From assembly GCA_947502505.1 (NCBI GenBank), contig CANNAE010000006.1:62001-126000 (forward strand): a stretch of DNA of 64,000 nucleotides. Direction: 5' to 3'. The position numbers and the translations under genes were made by a program. The notes below the pieces were generated by a model. That model made no database searches. It worked only from the letters and a program-made list of their open reading frames with translations, and had not been told where the DNA came from. Source of the stretch: an uncultured Planococcus sp. (GTDB lineage Bacteria; Bacillota; Bacilli; Bacillales_A; Planococcaceae). This document shows positions 36,367 through 45,446 of this stretch, piece by piece. Position 1 is the first letter of the stretch. Every line of letters starts with the position of its first letter.

Positions 36367-37295
36367 TGTGTCACATCCTTTTCTTCGAATGGGCTTACGC
36401 TTACATCAGGGAGCAATCGTTCCACATCGGCCAGTTCGCATAAATCGGACCGGAACGCCGTGGCGCTTCCGCTGGCGACACCGTACTGGAAAGCTCGTTT
36501 TGGATCTTGATGCTGTATATATGAAGCGATGAATCCGGATACGAGTGAGTCTCCCGAGCCAACCGTATTGACGGCCTTGCCCTTTGGTGCCTGGGCTTGG
36601 TAGCGATGGTTTTGGGAAACGTAGATGGCCCCCGAACCGCCCATGGAGACCACGACATGTTCGACGCCTTTTTCCACGAGCTGGCTGGCATAATGGAAAG
36701 CCTGTTGCCGCGAAGTGATGTCCACCCCGAACATCTCTCCCAACTCGTGTTCGTTCGGTTTGATGAGAAAAGGCTTGGTATCGAGTAAAGCCTCAAGCGC
36801 GGGTCCGGACGTATCGAGCACGAAATGGATGCCGCGTTCGTGGCAATCCGCTGCCAGCTCTTTGAAAAACTGGGTCGGCACCGATGCCGGCAAACTGCCC
36901 GCAAGCACGAACCAGTCGCTTGCAGCCATCGCGGCCACTTTGTCCTTCAACTGCCCGAGCTGGCTAGGTTCGAGTTCCGGCCCTGGCCCATTCAATTCGG
37001 TTTCTTTCGAGCTCTTGATTTTGACATTGATCCGTGTGATGTTTTCGCTAGCGATAAAATCCGTTTCGATGCCTTCTGAAGCCAAAAACTCTTCAATATA
37101 ACGCCCGGTGAATCCGCCCGCATATCCGAGCGCGCGGCTTTTCAAGCCTAACCGGCTGAGCACGCGCGAGACATTGATGCCTTTTCCGCCGGGGTAGTAA
37201 TACACTTCCTCCGAACGGTTCAAGGTACCGCTTTCAAACTCCGGTAAATATGCTGTGTAATCGATAGATGGAGCGATTGTGCATGTGTAGATCAT
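36363..37295 (-). CDS. fruK: 1-phosphofructokinase
   Basis: Phosphorylates fructose-1-phosphate to fructose-1,6-bisphosphate. The 310-residue PfkB-family kinase has the glycine-rich YYYPGGKGINVSRVLSRLG near the N-terminus and the catalytic signature VNTVGSGDSLVSGF (Asp base) near the C-terminus. It overlaps fruR upstream and fruA downstream by four nt each, so the three genes are tightly coupled. Confidence 0.95.
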   Translation of the reverse strand: MIYTCTIAPSIDYTAYLPEFESGTLNRSEEVYYYPGGKGINVSRVLSRLGLKSRALGYAGGFTGRYIEEFLASEGIETDFIASENITRINVKIKSSKETELNGPGPELEPSQLGQLKDKVAAMAASDWFVLAGSLPASVPTQFFKELAADCHERGIHFVLDTSGPALEALLDTKPFLIKPNEHELGEMFGVDITSRQQAFHYASQLVEKGVEHVVVSMGGSGAIYVSQNHRYQAQAPKGKAVNTVGSGDSLVSGFIASYIQHQDPKRAFQYGVASGSATAFRSDLCELADVERLLPDVSVSPFEEKDVTQ

Positions 37296-38044
37296 TGTGT
37301 CACCACCTTAATTGTCGTTTGTCGTTCAATTTCCGCTAATGCCTGGTCCGGCAAGCCGTCGATGATGAGCGCAGCCTCGCTTAAGCCGAAGATATGCGCA
37401 AAACTGACAGTGCCGTATTTCGATTGATCCGTGAGCACATAACAGCTCCTGGCCAATTCCCCGGCCCTTCGCTTGACGGCCGCTTCTTCCGGGTCCGGCG
37501 TCGTGAAGCCGTGATCTGCATGGATGCCGTTGACCCCGAGAAAGCTTTTATCGAAGCGGTAACTTTCGAGCGACTGAATCGCTTGAGGGCCGACCAATGC
37601 GCCCGTCCGTGCTTTGATGAAGCCTCCTGTCAGATAAGAAGTGATCCCGTGCTCGGTCAAGGCTTCCAAATGGCTCAAGCCGTTCGTGACAACGGTTACA
37701 TCTTTGTCTTTTAATAAAGGAATCATCTGGGCGGTAGTCGTTCCTGCATCCAGGAAAATCGCATCCCCGGTTTGGACAAGTGAGGCGGCATAGCGGGCAA
37801 TCCGCTGTTTTTCCGTTAAATGCTTCGCTGCTTTGTCTGATAGGCTCGGTTCTGGCATATTGGGCGCCATCCGCCTCGCGCCGCCGAAAACCCGTTCCAA
37901 TTTCTGCAGCTCTTCTAGTTCCGTCAAATCCCGGCGGATGGTGGATTCGGAAGCCGAGGTGAGTTCCACCAGCTCCTGGATCTTAATGCTCTGCTTTTCT
38001 TTCAATAGATCTAAAATCAGTTGATGCCGCTCTGTCGTCAGCAT
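37292..38044 (-). CDS. fruR: DeoR family fructose operon regulator
   Basis: A 250-residue repressor with an N-terminal DeoR helix-turn-helix (ERHQLILDLLKEKQSIKIQE then SASESTIRRDLTELEE) and a sugar-phosphate-binding domain with the GTTTAQM loop (DAGTTTAQMIPLL). The effector is probably fructose-1-phosphate. The ATG at 38044 follows GAGGTGAGG; the frame open to 38107 would include the promoter and cre site. First gene of the operon. Confidence 0.93.
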   Translation of the reverse strand: MLTTERHQLILDLLKEKQSIKIQELVELTSASESTIRRDLTELEELQKLERVFGGARRMAPNMPEPSLSDKAAKHLTEKQRIARYAASLVQTGDAIFLDAGTTTAQMIPLLKDKDVTVVTNGLSHLEALTEHGITSYLTGGFIKARTGALVGPQAIQSLESYRFDKSFLGVNGIHADHGFTTPDPEEAAVKRRAGELARSCYVLTDQSKYGTVSFAHIFGLSEAALIIDGLPDQALAEIERQTTIKVVTQ

Positions 38045-38082
38045 TCCCTCACCTCTTTTTTTCTGATTAAATAGATAATACT

Positions 38083-38096
38083 TGAAATCGTTTACA
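38083..38096. promoter_or_regulatory. cre site (CcpA box) before fruR
   Basis: TGAAATCGTTTACA matches TGWAANCGNTNWCA at every position. It lies 39 nt upstream of fruR and 92 nt upstream of hpr paralogue 2, so CcpA could act on either. Confidence 0.8.
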
Positions 38097-38187
38097 AAAT
38101 CAATCATAATCTTTCATAAGCAGTCAAATTCATTCAAAAAATGAAGGAATACCGCTCAAATACGTTCATCTATAGGAGGAAATCAAT

Positions 38188-38457
38188 ATGGTAGAAAAAC
38201 AATACACAATCACAGACGAAGCGGGCATCCACGCACGCCCGGCATCGGCACTAGTCGGCTCTATCTCGAAATTCCAATCGAATATCACGCTCGGCTTTAA
38301 CGGCAAGCAAGTCAACTTGAAATCGATTCTTGGCGTCATGTCACTCGGCATTGCTTCCGGGTCAACCGTTACGATTGCAGCAGACGGCGCGGATGAAGAA
38401 CAAGCGATGGCGAAAATCGACGAAGTGCTAAAAGCGGAAGGAATTTCAAACGCTTAA
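38188..38457 (+). CDS. ptsH: HPr phosphocarrier, paralogue 2 (canonical)
   Basis: An 89-residue HPr with H15 (EAGIHARPAS) and S46 (VNLKSILGVMSLG) flanked by canonical sequence, so it is the better candidate for the general PTS carrier. However ptsI is not next to it, unlike the usual ptsHI operon. AGGAGG precedes the ATG. It is divergent from fruR and followed by a strong terminator, so it is monocistronic. Symbol inferred. Confidence 0.85.
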   Translation: MVEKQYTITDEAGIHARPASALVGSISKFQSNITLGFNGKQVNLKSILGVMSLGIASGSTVTIAADGADEEQAMAKIDEVLKAEGISNA

Positions 38458-38507
38458 CACGCACTCTTCCTAATAGCACCCATTGACGGCGTCCTGCCGG
38501 CAATACG

Positions 38508-38548
38508 AAAAAAACCCCTGAATGCCTCTACGGCATTCAGGGGTTTTG
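38508..38548. terminator. Bidirectional terminator
   Basis: AAAACCCCTGAATGCC pairs perfectly with GGCATTCAGGGGTTTT across TCTAC. It serves HPr paralogue 2 and the converging SDR gene. Confidence 0.93.
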
Positions 38549-38553
38549 CATGT

Positions 38554-39276
38554 TTAGAACGGGTTGGTGGCCCATTGTTTCGACAAGGGGATAAAGATGC
38601 GCGGGTTCAGTTTCAATTGAGACACGATGTATTCCGCGATGTCTTCTGGCTGCATAAACTTTTCTTTTTCCTGTTCCGTTTCGTTGCCGGAATCGGTCAT
38701 GCCTGTTACGACGCGGCTCGGGGCCAAAGCGAAAACACGGATATTATCGGGGCGCACTTCCTGCATCAAGGATTCACTCATGCCAAGCACCGCGAATTTC
38801 GATGCGCTATAGGCGCTCGAGCCTTTCGTGCCTTTGAGTCCTGATGAAGAGGAGATGTTGACGATATCGCCTCCCTGTTTGTCGACCATCTGCGGCAGCA
38901 CCGCTTTTGTCATGTGGACCATGCCCATCAAATTGATATTGAGCATCTGTTGCCAATCTTCCGTTCCGAGTTCCATGAACTTGCCGTATTTCCCGACCCC
39001 TGCATTGTTGATCAGGATATCGATCGTGCCGAGTTCGCCGGTCAATTGCTCGACCGCCGCTTCGACTTGCTTCGGGTCTGACACATCGGCAACCGCAAAA
39101 GCTGCGCGGCCGCGCAATGAACGGATCTCTTTCGCCAATTGTTCGATTTCTTTTTGGGTCCTCGCGATGAGACCCACGGCCACGCCTTCATTGGCCAGTG
39201 CCAGGGCGGTTGCCCGGCCGATGCCGCGCCCTGCTCCTGTTATGATTGCTGTCTTTTCCGTTAACACTTGTGCCAC
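38554..39276 (-). CDS. Short-chain dehydrogenase/reductase (FabG-like)
   Basis: A 240-residue SDR. The nucleotide motif is TGAGRGIG (residues 14-21), NNAG follows in the middle, and the catalytic Ser/Tyr/Lys lie in ISSSSGLKGTKGSSAYSASK. It resembles FabG-type 3-oxoacyl reductases and the YqjQ-like group, but no fatty-acid genes are nearby. GTG start. Substrate unknown. Confidence 0.9.
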   Translation of the reverse strand: MAQVLTEKTAIITGAGRGIGRATALALANEGVAVGLIARTQKEIEQLAKEIRSLRGRAAFAVADVSDPKQVEAAVEQLTGELGTIDILINNAGVGKYGKFMELGTEDWQQMLNINLMGMVHMTKAVLPQMVDKQGGDIVNISSSSGLKGTKGSSAYSASKFAVLGMSESLMQEVRPDNIRVFALAPSRVVTGMTDSGNETEQEKEKFMQPEDIAEYIVSQLKLNPRIFIPLSKQWATNPF

Positions 39277-39386
39277 TATATTTTCCGCCCTTCAGGTAAA
39301 TGAATTTTCTCTGCCCTACTCTTTGCCCCTAAACGGGCGGCGGTAAACCGGCCGATTGCCTGAGTGAATTATTTTTTTAAGCGGCC

Positions 39387-40322
39387 TCAGCTTTGCTTGC
39401 GGAAATAATCCAGCAAACCTTGCGCACTGACCTGCAAGTCCATGTCGATATAAGGCATCACGCGGTGCCCAGGCCCCACGCCTCTTTCTGTTAAATATGC
39501 CCGGACCGGCTCGGCCAGGCGTTTCGCCAATTGATCTGCGGACTCGTCATGTTGATAAGCTGCAGCTCCCGCTTCCACGAACACCTCAAGCCATTCCAGC
39601 ACTTGTTCAAGCGCTGCCTGCGGATGTTTCGCAGCCCCGTAATGGCCGAAATAAAGCGCGTCGAGTTGTTGCGTTTGCATCCGTTCAATGGAAGCTCTCA
39701 TTGCCGCAGGGTCGAATTGGTTCGGCGAAGTGGACGGCAAGTAAAAATCGATGCCGTCTTCGATCAACTGCACGTAGCGGATGCCCGCTGTATCCCCGGC
39801 GAACAAACCATTCGATACAGGGTCCAGGATGCCGAAGTGATGCTTGGCATGTCCCGGCGTGTCCCAGAACTCAAGCGTACAATCCGGCCCGATTTGCAGG
39901 ACATCGCCTTCCGTTTTCACTTCGAGGCGGTGTTCGGGCACCGGGACGATCGGGTCGAACAAGCCGTCGAATTGCTCACCATAGACCGCGCGTGCACCGG
40001 CGATCAGTCGGCTCGGGTCCGCGAGATGCCTGGCGCCTTTCGGGTGGACGATTAGCGTGGCGTTCGGGCAGTCCTGCAACAGTAAGCCCGCTCCGCCGGC
40101 GTGGTCGAGATGGATGTGCGTCACGATGATGTAGCGGACCTCATCAAGCGAGATGCCGAGTTCTTTCAATCCTTGTTTCACATGCTCCACCGACGGGCTC
40201 GGCCCTGTTTCAATAAGGGTCAGCTGCTGTTCGATGAGGACGTAGCTGCCTGTTCGCTGTTCGAGGCCAAGATCGAAACCATCGATTAGCTGAATGCGTT
40301 CGTTTACCTTGCTGATTGCCAT
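39387..40322 (-). CDS. MBL-fold metallo-hydrolase
   Basis: A 311-residue metallo-beta-lactamase-fold protein with the metal motif THIHLDHAGGAG, the next ligands in DTPGHAKHH and AGDTAG, and a C-terminal helical segment. It resembles YqjP/glyoxalase-II-like hydrolases of Bacillales. In Bacillus subtilis yqjP and yqjQ are adjacent, as the MBL and SDR genes are here, which supports the pair. Substrate unknown. Confidence 0.88.
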   Translation of the reverse strand: MAISKVNERIQLIDGFDLGLEQRTGSYVLIEQQLTLIETGPSPSVEHVKQGLKELGISLDEVRYIIVTHIHLDHAGGAGLLLQDCPNATLIVHPKGARHLADPSRLIAGARAVYGEQFDGLFDPIVPVPEHRLEVKTEGDVLQIGPDCTLEFWDTPGHAKHHFGILDPVSNGLFAGDTAGIRYVQLIEDGIDFYLPSTSPNQFDPAAMRASIERMQTQQLDALYFGHYGAAKHPQAALEQVLEWLEVFVEAGAAAYQHDESADQLAKRLAEPVRAYLTERGVGPGHRVMPYIDMDLQVSAQGLLDYFRKQS

Positions 40323-40388
40323 GCAAGCACCCCTTTCTATTTGTTTTCAGTCTACCAAAGCCGGTGCTTGCCCTACAACTCGGCACAT

Positions 40389-40415
40389 AAAAAGCCGCCA
40401 AGGATCCTTGGCGGC
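40389..40415 (-). terminator. Terminator of the M14 carboxypeptidase gene
   Basis: GCCGCCAAGG and CCTTGGCGGC form a perfect stem; on the minus strand TTTTT follows. Confidence 0.9.
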
Positions 40416-40422
40416 ACTTTGA

Positions 40423-41619
40423 TCAATTGCTCGACGGTCGATAGGAAGTCAACGGAATGTCTTCGTACGCTTCAGGATCCAATGAATAGACGCTGTCATC
40501 AGCCACACTTTCCACAATGCCTGTCAAGCCGCGCTCCACCGATTTAACCAATTGACCTTTTTCTTTTTGCCCGAGCGACTGGGTTTGGCCACGCACTTCA
40601 AACAACACCGTACCGCTGCCATTCAATGCATAACTGCCAAGCGCTGTGCCCGGCAAATCGAGCCCTTGCGAATAAAGCGAGATATTGGTGAATTTCGAAT
40701 TGCCATAGGATTGCAGTTCCTCATACGCCGCCACATTCAACTGGCGTGAAAAATCATAATCGTATTGGTCTGCATAGTCGCTGTATTTCGCCCCTTCAGC
40801 ACTGGATGGGTCCGGAACGAATTGGGCTGACAGCGATAAAGTGACTGGATCTGGCGTGCCATCGACGTAATACATCCCTTGGTGATGCAGGTCGATAAAG
40901 ACATCAACAGTGCCGTATTCCGCTTGCAGCGATTTATAGACGTCGCGTGAAACTTGGGCTTCTTTTGTGATAAACCAGCCCGGTTCGCTCGATGCGCCAG
41001 GGAAATCTTCAGCTTGTGGCACATAGTCCAGGTCCGGGTTAAAGTCGCGGTTAACATCAAATCCTGGATTAGCGCCGTAATCATAGCTTTGGCTGACGCC
41101 GCGGTCCAAATAATTCCAAGATGGTGACGCTGTGGAAAGTTCCGGATAATCCGCCACGACATCACTCCACGTCATGCTATTGCGGCGCTTATCGCCTTCT
41201 GATGCATCTGGGTTCATCATCGGCATAAAGACGATCGTCACTTCATCGCGCAAGGCTTTCGCCGCTTTCGAATTGCCGGATAGGGTTTTCAACATATTCA
41301 GAATGGCCACGGTTCCTGTTTTCTCATTGCCGTGGATCTCGCTTTGGATCAGCAGCACTTTATCGCCTGTCCCGACAGTTGCCGTATAAATATCGCGGCC
41401 TTCGAATGATTGGCCTGCGACATCGACCGCAACCGCTCCTTTGCTAGTGGCTTCGATGCGCTGGAGTTCTTTTTGCAATTCCTGATAATCGATAAAACCG
41501 GAAATGGCATTGTCGTGGTGATGCTCCGTCTGCTGCACAGGTTCTGCCGCTTGCGCAGGCATCGCAAGCATCGCACAAAGCCCTGCCATGGTCATCGTCT
41601 TGAATATGTGTTTTTTCAA
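40423..41619 (-). CDS. Secreted M14-family zinc carboxypeptidase
   Basis: A 398-residue exported metallopeptidase. The signal peptide runs to about residue 25 (cleavage after AQA). The zinc motif HGNEKTG has H96 and E99; a third ligand is probably in DLHHQGMYY, and the catalytic Glu in TVLFEVRGQ. It is a zinc carboxypeptidase or murein-peptide peptidase; the exact bond cannot be told. TTG start after GGAGTGGGG. A TATACT -10 with upstream TG lies on the minus strand near 41657. Confidence 0.9.
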   Translation of the reverse strand: MKKHIFKTMTMAGLCAMLAMPAQAAEPVQQTEHHHDNAISGFIDYQELQKELQRIEATSKGAVAVDVAGQSFEGRDIYTATVGTGDKVLLIQSEIHGNEKTGTVAILNMLKTLSGNSKAAKALRDEVTIVFMPMMNPDASEGDKRRNSMTWSDVVADYPELSTASPSWNYLDRGVSQSYDYGANPGFDVNRDFNPDLDYVPQAEDFPGASSEPGWFITKEAQVSRDVYKSLQAEYGTVDVFIDLHHQGMYYVDGTPDPVTLSLSAQFVPDPSSAEGAKYSDYADQYDYDFSRQLNVAAYEELQSYGNSKFTNISLYSQGLDLPGTALGSYALNGSGTVLFEVRGQTQSLGQKEKGQLVKSVERGLTGIVESVADDSVYSLDPEAYEDIPLTSYRPSSN

Positions 41620-41944
41620 CTATCCCCACTCCTTTTGATTGAATAGGCTGAGTATAGCAAAGCTTGTTAGGCTTGCCTATAGTTGTCAGAAATTTCAGTC
41701 CTTTGGATATATAATCCACCGCTCCTATGCCCTTTCGCTTATTACCATAGCCGGGGGGCAAATTTCGAATTTATTGTTTTCCATCATTTCGTGAGGCGAA
41801 ATACCCGCGTCATTCAGCCGCCTTCAAAAGCATTTACGCACACAATATAAAACACATCCGCCCACTAGAACATGCCCTTTTCGGTTTGCCTATTGGCTCG
41901 AATCAGCTACAGTTATTACATAAATAAAGAACGGAGGTTTTCAT
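41620..41944. other. Divergent intergenic region
   Basis: This is 325 bases between the M14 gene and nnrD. It holds the M14 promoter near 41657 and an AACGGAGG ribosome site for nnrD. On the minus strand GGCTATG and GCATAG could form a hairpin near 41735-41760. Otherwise I see no gene or known RNA. Confidence 0.4.
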
Positions 41945-42799
41945 ATGAACGATCCACACATTCCGCAAGGCAGCACCGCCTGGTCACAAGACATGGTACG
42001 CCGCACATTGCCAGTGCGTGCACAGGACGGGCATAAAGGCGTCTTCGGCACAGCATTATTGGTAGCAGGCGGGCCAGACATGCCAGGCGCTGCCCTGATC
42101 TCCGGGCTTGGCGCGCTGGCAAGCGGCGTCGGGAAGTTGGAAATCGGCACGTACCGGGAAACGATCCGCAGTATCGCCCATGCAACGGCCGAAGCGACTT
42201 ATGTGCCGGATGCGCTGGCGCAGATCGCCAATGGCAGCCATTCGCTTGCTTCCTATACAGCCATCGCCTGTGGGCCAGGCACAGCACCAGATGCCTTGAC
42301 CGAAGCGGCTATCGATCATTTGCTGAAGTCATCCGCGCCGCTCATACTCGACGCCGGCGCATTGAGCGCGCGCAGCTATGCCAATAGAAGCGCTCCGCTC
42401 ATCTTAACGCCGCACGCCGGTGAATTCAGCCGGATCTCCGGTTATTCCCTTGAACAGATCACCGACGCCCCCGGAGCCTGTGCCTCAGCATTTGCTGAAA
42501 AACATGGCTTGACCATTGTCTTAAAAGGCCCGCGCACCACGATCGCTTTTCCCGACGGCGAACGGTTTCACAATCCAACAGGCAATGCCGCACTGGCCAA
42601 AGGCGGCACGGGCGATATGCTGACAGGCATGATGCTCGGCATGCTGTGCTGCCATGACAACTGGCGGCACGCCGTATTGAATGCGGTTTACTTGCACGGG
42701 GCATGTGCAGACGAATTCGTTAAAACCCGCTCTCCCCATACGATGCTTGCGCACGATATCGCCGGGCTGTTGCCAGAAGTATGGAAACAATACGAGTGA
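41945..42799 (+). CDS. nnrD: ADP-dependent NAD(P)H-hydrate dehydratase
   Basis: Repairs hydrated NADH/NADPH. A 284-residue ribokinase-like protein with the motifs GKLEIGTYRETI, LTPHAGEF, LKGPRTTIAFPDG and GNAALAKGGTGDMLTGM. It is the dehydratase alone, without the fused NnrE epimerase domain seen in many bacteria. AACGGAGG precedes the ATG. Monocistronic. Confidence 0.93.
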   Translation: MNDPHIPQGSTAWSQDMVRRTLPVRAQDGHKGVFGTALLVAGGPDMPGAALISGLGALASGVGKLEIGTYRETIRSIAHATAEATYVPDALAQIANGSHSLASYTAIACGPGTAPDALTEAAIDHLLKSSAPLILDAGALSARSYANRSAPLILTPHAGEFSRISGYSLEQITDAPGACASAFAEKHGLTIVLKGPRTTIAFPDGERFHNPTGNAALAKGGTGDMLTGMMLGMLCCHDNWRHAVLNAVYLHGACADEFVKTRSPHTMLAHDIAGLLPEVWKQYE

Positions 42800-42935
42800 C
42801 TCCATTGAACATAAGCTCGCGCCTAATAGCCTGGCTGTGATCAAACTTGGCTGCCGGGCGCCACAGCTGCAAAACGCCGGGATCAAATAGAAGGCCGTAC
42901 TGGCTGGATCGAAGCGGCCGGAACAGATGCCAGAA

Positions 42936-42975
42936 GAAACCCCATCACCGATGTTCGGCGATGGGGTTTCTCTTG
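42936..42975. terminator. Bidirectional terminator nnrD/methyltransferase
   Basis: GAAACCCCATC (42936-42946) pairs perfectly with GATGGGGTTTC (42960-42970). Confidence 0.85.
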
Positions 42976-42984
42976 CTTATCATT

Positions 42985-43587
42985 TCATCGTGCCGGTTTT
43001 TGGCAAACAAGCTGGATGACATGCGATAAGCCCTTATGCAATTCGCCTTCATGCCGTTCGACTTCCCCCATGAAAAAATGAGGGATCTTAAACTCACGGA
43101 AAGCCTCGAGCACTTCTTCCGGACGGTACAGCAAAAATTCCTGTTTCGGGCCGCCTGTGCCGTAAGCTGGCTGCTCGACAGAATACACTTCCATCAGGAA
43201 ATGGCCTCCAGGTTTCAATGCACGCTTGACGCCGTCGAATGTTTTACGCTGAACGTCCTTTGGAAAATGGCCGAATACGCAAACGATGAGGTCCCAGGCA
43301 TTTTCTGCCCATTCAGCCTGCGCCAAGTCCACTTGATCGGTCACGACTGCTACGTGCCGCTCTTGCGCCAGCCGCTCTGTCTTATCCAATCCGCTTCTCG
43401 CCAAATCCCAAGCGGTCACATCCAAACCCTGTTCGGCTAGATAGACTGCGTTGCGGCCCTCGCCTTCAGCTATTGCGAGCGCACGCCCAGACAACTTAAG
43501 CCTGGTTTGCATCATTTCGATAAATTCGTTCGGATCTGTCCCATATACATATTCTGATGTTTCAAAGCGTTCATGCCATGTAGCCAT
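42985..43587 (-). CDS. Class I SAM-dependent methyltransferase
   Basis: A 200-residue methyltransferase of the thiopurine/tellurite-resistance-like group. The SAM motif is LAIAEGEGRNAVYLAEQGLDV, motif II/III covers WDLIVCVFGHFP, and LKPGGHFLMEVYS is the post-core segment. AGGAGGTG precedes the ATG. Substrate unknown. Confidence 0.9.
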   Translation of the reverse strand: MATWHERFETSEYVYGTDPNEFIEMMQTRLKLSGRALAIAEGEGRNAVYLAEQGLDVTAWDLARSGLDKTERLAQERHVAVVTDQVDLAQAEWAENAWDLIVCVFGHFPKDVQRKTFDGVKRALKPGGHFLMEVYSVEQPAYGTGGPKQEFLLYRPEEVLEAFREFKIPHFFMGEVERHEGELHKGLSHVIQLVCQKPAR

Positions 43588-43716
43588 ATGACACCTCCTG
43601 ATTCAGTCTTGACTCCAGCATAACCGCCAAACAAAAAAGATGAAAAGATTGCGCTTTCCGCTATAATGGAAAGCGCCAGGCATTAGATTTTCAAAATGGA
43701 CGGAGGCATCTTTACA

Positions 43717-43749
43717 ATGATTAGACAGCGCACGGGACAAACACCTTGA
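43717..43749 (+). CDS. Possible 10-residue leader ORF
   Basis: ATG at 43717 follows GGAGG (43702-43706) and encodes MIRQRTGQTP, ending in TGA that overlaps the TTG start of the next gene (TTGA). The main gene has no other ribosome site, so its translation may depend on termination of this leader. Confidence 0.4.
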   Translation: MIRQRTGQTP

Positions 43750-44366
43750 GCTATGTTCCGATACTTCACTTGACTGTGCCCGCAGTATGGGTTTCAGTGC
43801 TGTTGGCAGCCGCATTAGCGAGCTTGTTGATGCGCGCCACGACTGGGCATAAGCCTGGCGAATGGTACTGGAACGCTTTGGCATTTTACATCCTGGTGTG
43901 GAAGCTCAGCTATATTGTCTTTAATTGGCAGCATTTTTTAGACATGCCCTTATCCATTCTTTATTTCAACGGCGGGCTGTATGGCCATTTGCTCGCGTCA
44001 GCCTGGCTCATCGCTTATTTGTTGCTCGCTCGAAGAAAACACGCCGCTGTGGCGGAACAGGCTGCCACGGCCTGGCTATTGTTTTTCCTGGCGTACCAGT
44101 CCATCCTGCATTATTTTGAAGCCCAATTAATGCAGGCCGCCCTTCAAACCGCTCTTTTGGCAGCGGCGATCGCAGCCTTTCGCTTGCTCGGAAAACGGCT
44201 GGATGTCCCGAACGGATTAATGCTTGCCGCTTTTTTCACAGTGGAACTGCTCATCTTAAGCACGTTCGGGCCGCTAGTGACTTGGCAAAATGCGACGCTC
44301 ATTGTAATCGCCGCAGTCACTATCGCCATGTACATACGTTTTGAACAGAAAGGACCGAGCCTATGA
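43746..44366 (+). CDS. Lgt-like integral membrane protein
   Basis: A 206-residue protein with about seven membrane helices. The segment LSYIVFNWQHFLDMPLSILY then FNGGLYGHLLAS resembles the conserved region of prolipoprotein diacylglyceryl transferase (FNW... GGLxxHG), but the essential arginine/asparagine signature of Lgt (GRxGNFxN) is not seen. It is therefore a remote or non-enzymatic relative. It overlaps the downstream ResA/TlpA gene by four nt (ATGA), so the two act together. TTG start, seemingly coupled to a short leader ORF. Confidence 0.65.
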   Translation: MSYVPILHLTVPAVWVSVLLAAALASLLMRATTGHKPGEWYWNALAFYILVWKLSYIVFNWQHFLDMPLSILYFNGGLYGHLLASAWLIAYLLLARRKHAAVAEQAATAWLLFFLAYQSILHYFEAQLMQAALQTALLAAAIAAFRLLGKRLDVPNGLMLAAFFTVELLILSTFGPLVTWQNATLIVIAAVTIAMYIRFEQKGPSL

Positions 44367-44926
44367 TAAAACGAGCCATTATCGGCATATTGCTAATTGC
44401 AGCGGTTGCCATCATTGTCATCAATTTTTTTGAAGAAGATGCCCAGCCAATCGACACGGGCGAATCCGCAAGCGCACAAGATGAATCTCTTGCTGAAGGC
44501 CTCTCACAAGGGCAGGCAGCTCCCGATTTTACATTGACCGACCAAAATGGCGACACGGTCCAACTATCCGATTACCGCGGCAAAAAAGTCATCTTGAACT
44601 TTTGGGCGACTTGGTGCCCCCCATGCCGCGCTGAAATGCCGCATATGCAGGAATTCCACGAAAATAACGCGGACGGCGATGTCGTTATCCTGGCAGTCAA
44701 CCTGACCGCACAGGACAACGGCGAGGAAGCGATCCGCTCGTTCATCGACGAATTCGGCCTGACCTTCTCCATTCCGATGGACGAAACCGGCAGCACCGCC
44801 CAAACTTATCAAATCCGCACCGTTCCGACCACCTATATTCTCGACACAAAAGGCGAAATCGCCCAGAAGATCGTCGGCCCGATGGATGAACAGATCATGA
44901 AAGACCAGACAGACAGCATCGACTGA
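44363..44926 (+). CDS. Membrane-anchored thioredoxin (ResA/TlpA family)
   Basis: A 187-residue extracytoplasmic thiol-disulfide oxidoreductase. Residues about 5-22 form an uncleaved anchor, followed by a linker and the redoxin domain with WATWCPPCRAEM (C85, C88) and the cis-Pro segment VPTTYI. It probably reduces apocytochrome c or other exported thiols, receiving electrons from CcdA. It resembles YneN/ResA. Translationally coupled to the Lgt-like gene. Confidence 0.92.
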   Translation: MIKRAIIGILLIAAVAIIVINFFEEDAQPIDTGESASAQDESLAEGLSQGQAAPDFTLTDQNGDTVQLSDYRGKKVILNFWATWCPPCRAEMPHMQEFHENNADGDVVILAVNLTAQDNGEEAIRSFIDEFGLTFSIPMDETGSTAQTYQIRTVPTTYILDTKGEIAQKIVGPMDEQIMKDQTDSID

Positions 44927-45021
44927 GCTTCCCGCAAGGCTTTCATCCACTGAAGGGTTTAAAGAAAAGCCTTTTGCGGAATACTAGAAACAGGACTTGC
45001 AATGAAATGGAGGATTTTTTC

Positions 45022-45441
45022 ATGGAACTTGATTTAGCAAAAGAACAATTGCCATCGACGCAATCGAAAGTGAACGAGCACACCCCCGACCACATCAACC
45101 AGCAAATCGAACGGGAGACCGAAGCCTCGGTCAATTATTACAAACGCCAAGGTGAACAGGAAATCCAGGAGCGCATCAACCAGCTGGATAGCGAATGGGA
45201 CACAGAACGCCTAATGAAAGTAAATATGGCGTCTCTAGCAGCCATTTCCGCTCTTCTCGCTGTCCGCTCCAATAGAAAATGGGCGATTCTTGCAGGAGCG
45301 TCAAGTGCAGCAATCATTCAACACGCATTGCAAGGCTGGACGCCGGCGATCGTCATTTTCCGCAAAATGGGCATCCGCACCACCGACGAAATCAACCGTG
45401 AAAAAAAGGCCTTGCAGAATTTATTGAATAAACCTGAATAA
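45022..45441 (+). CDS. DUF2892 (YgaP-like) transmembrane protein
   Basis: A 139-residue protein whose second half (NMASLAAISALLAV then WAILAGASSAAIIQHALQGW) fits the two-helix DUF2892/YgaP membrane domain. The first about 60 residues are charged and probably coiled coil. The ATG at 45022 follows GGAGG by 8 nt; the frame from 44974 has no ribosome site. Function unknown. Confidence 0.78.
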   Translation: MELDLAKEQLPSTQSKVNEHTPDHINQQIERETEASVNYYKRQGEQEIQERINQLDSEWDTERLMKVNMASLAAISALLAVRSNRKWAILAGASSAAIIQHALQGWTPAIVIFRKMGIRTTDEINREKKALQNLLNKPE

Positions 45442-45446
45442 GACCG

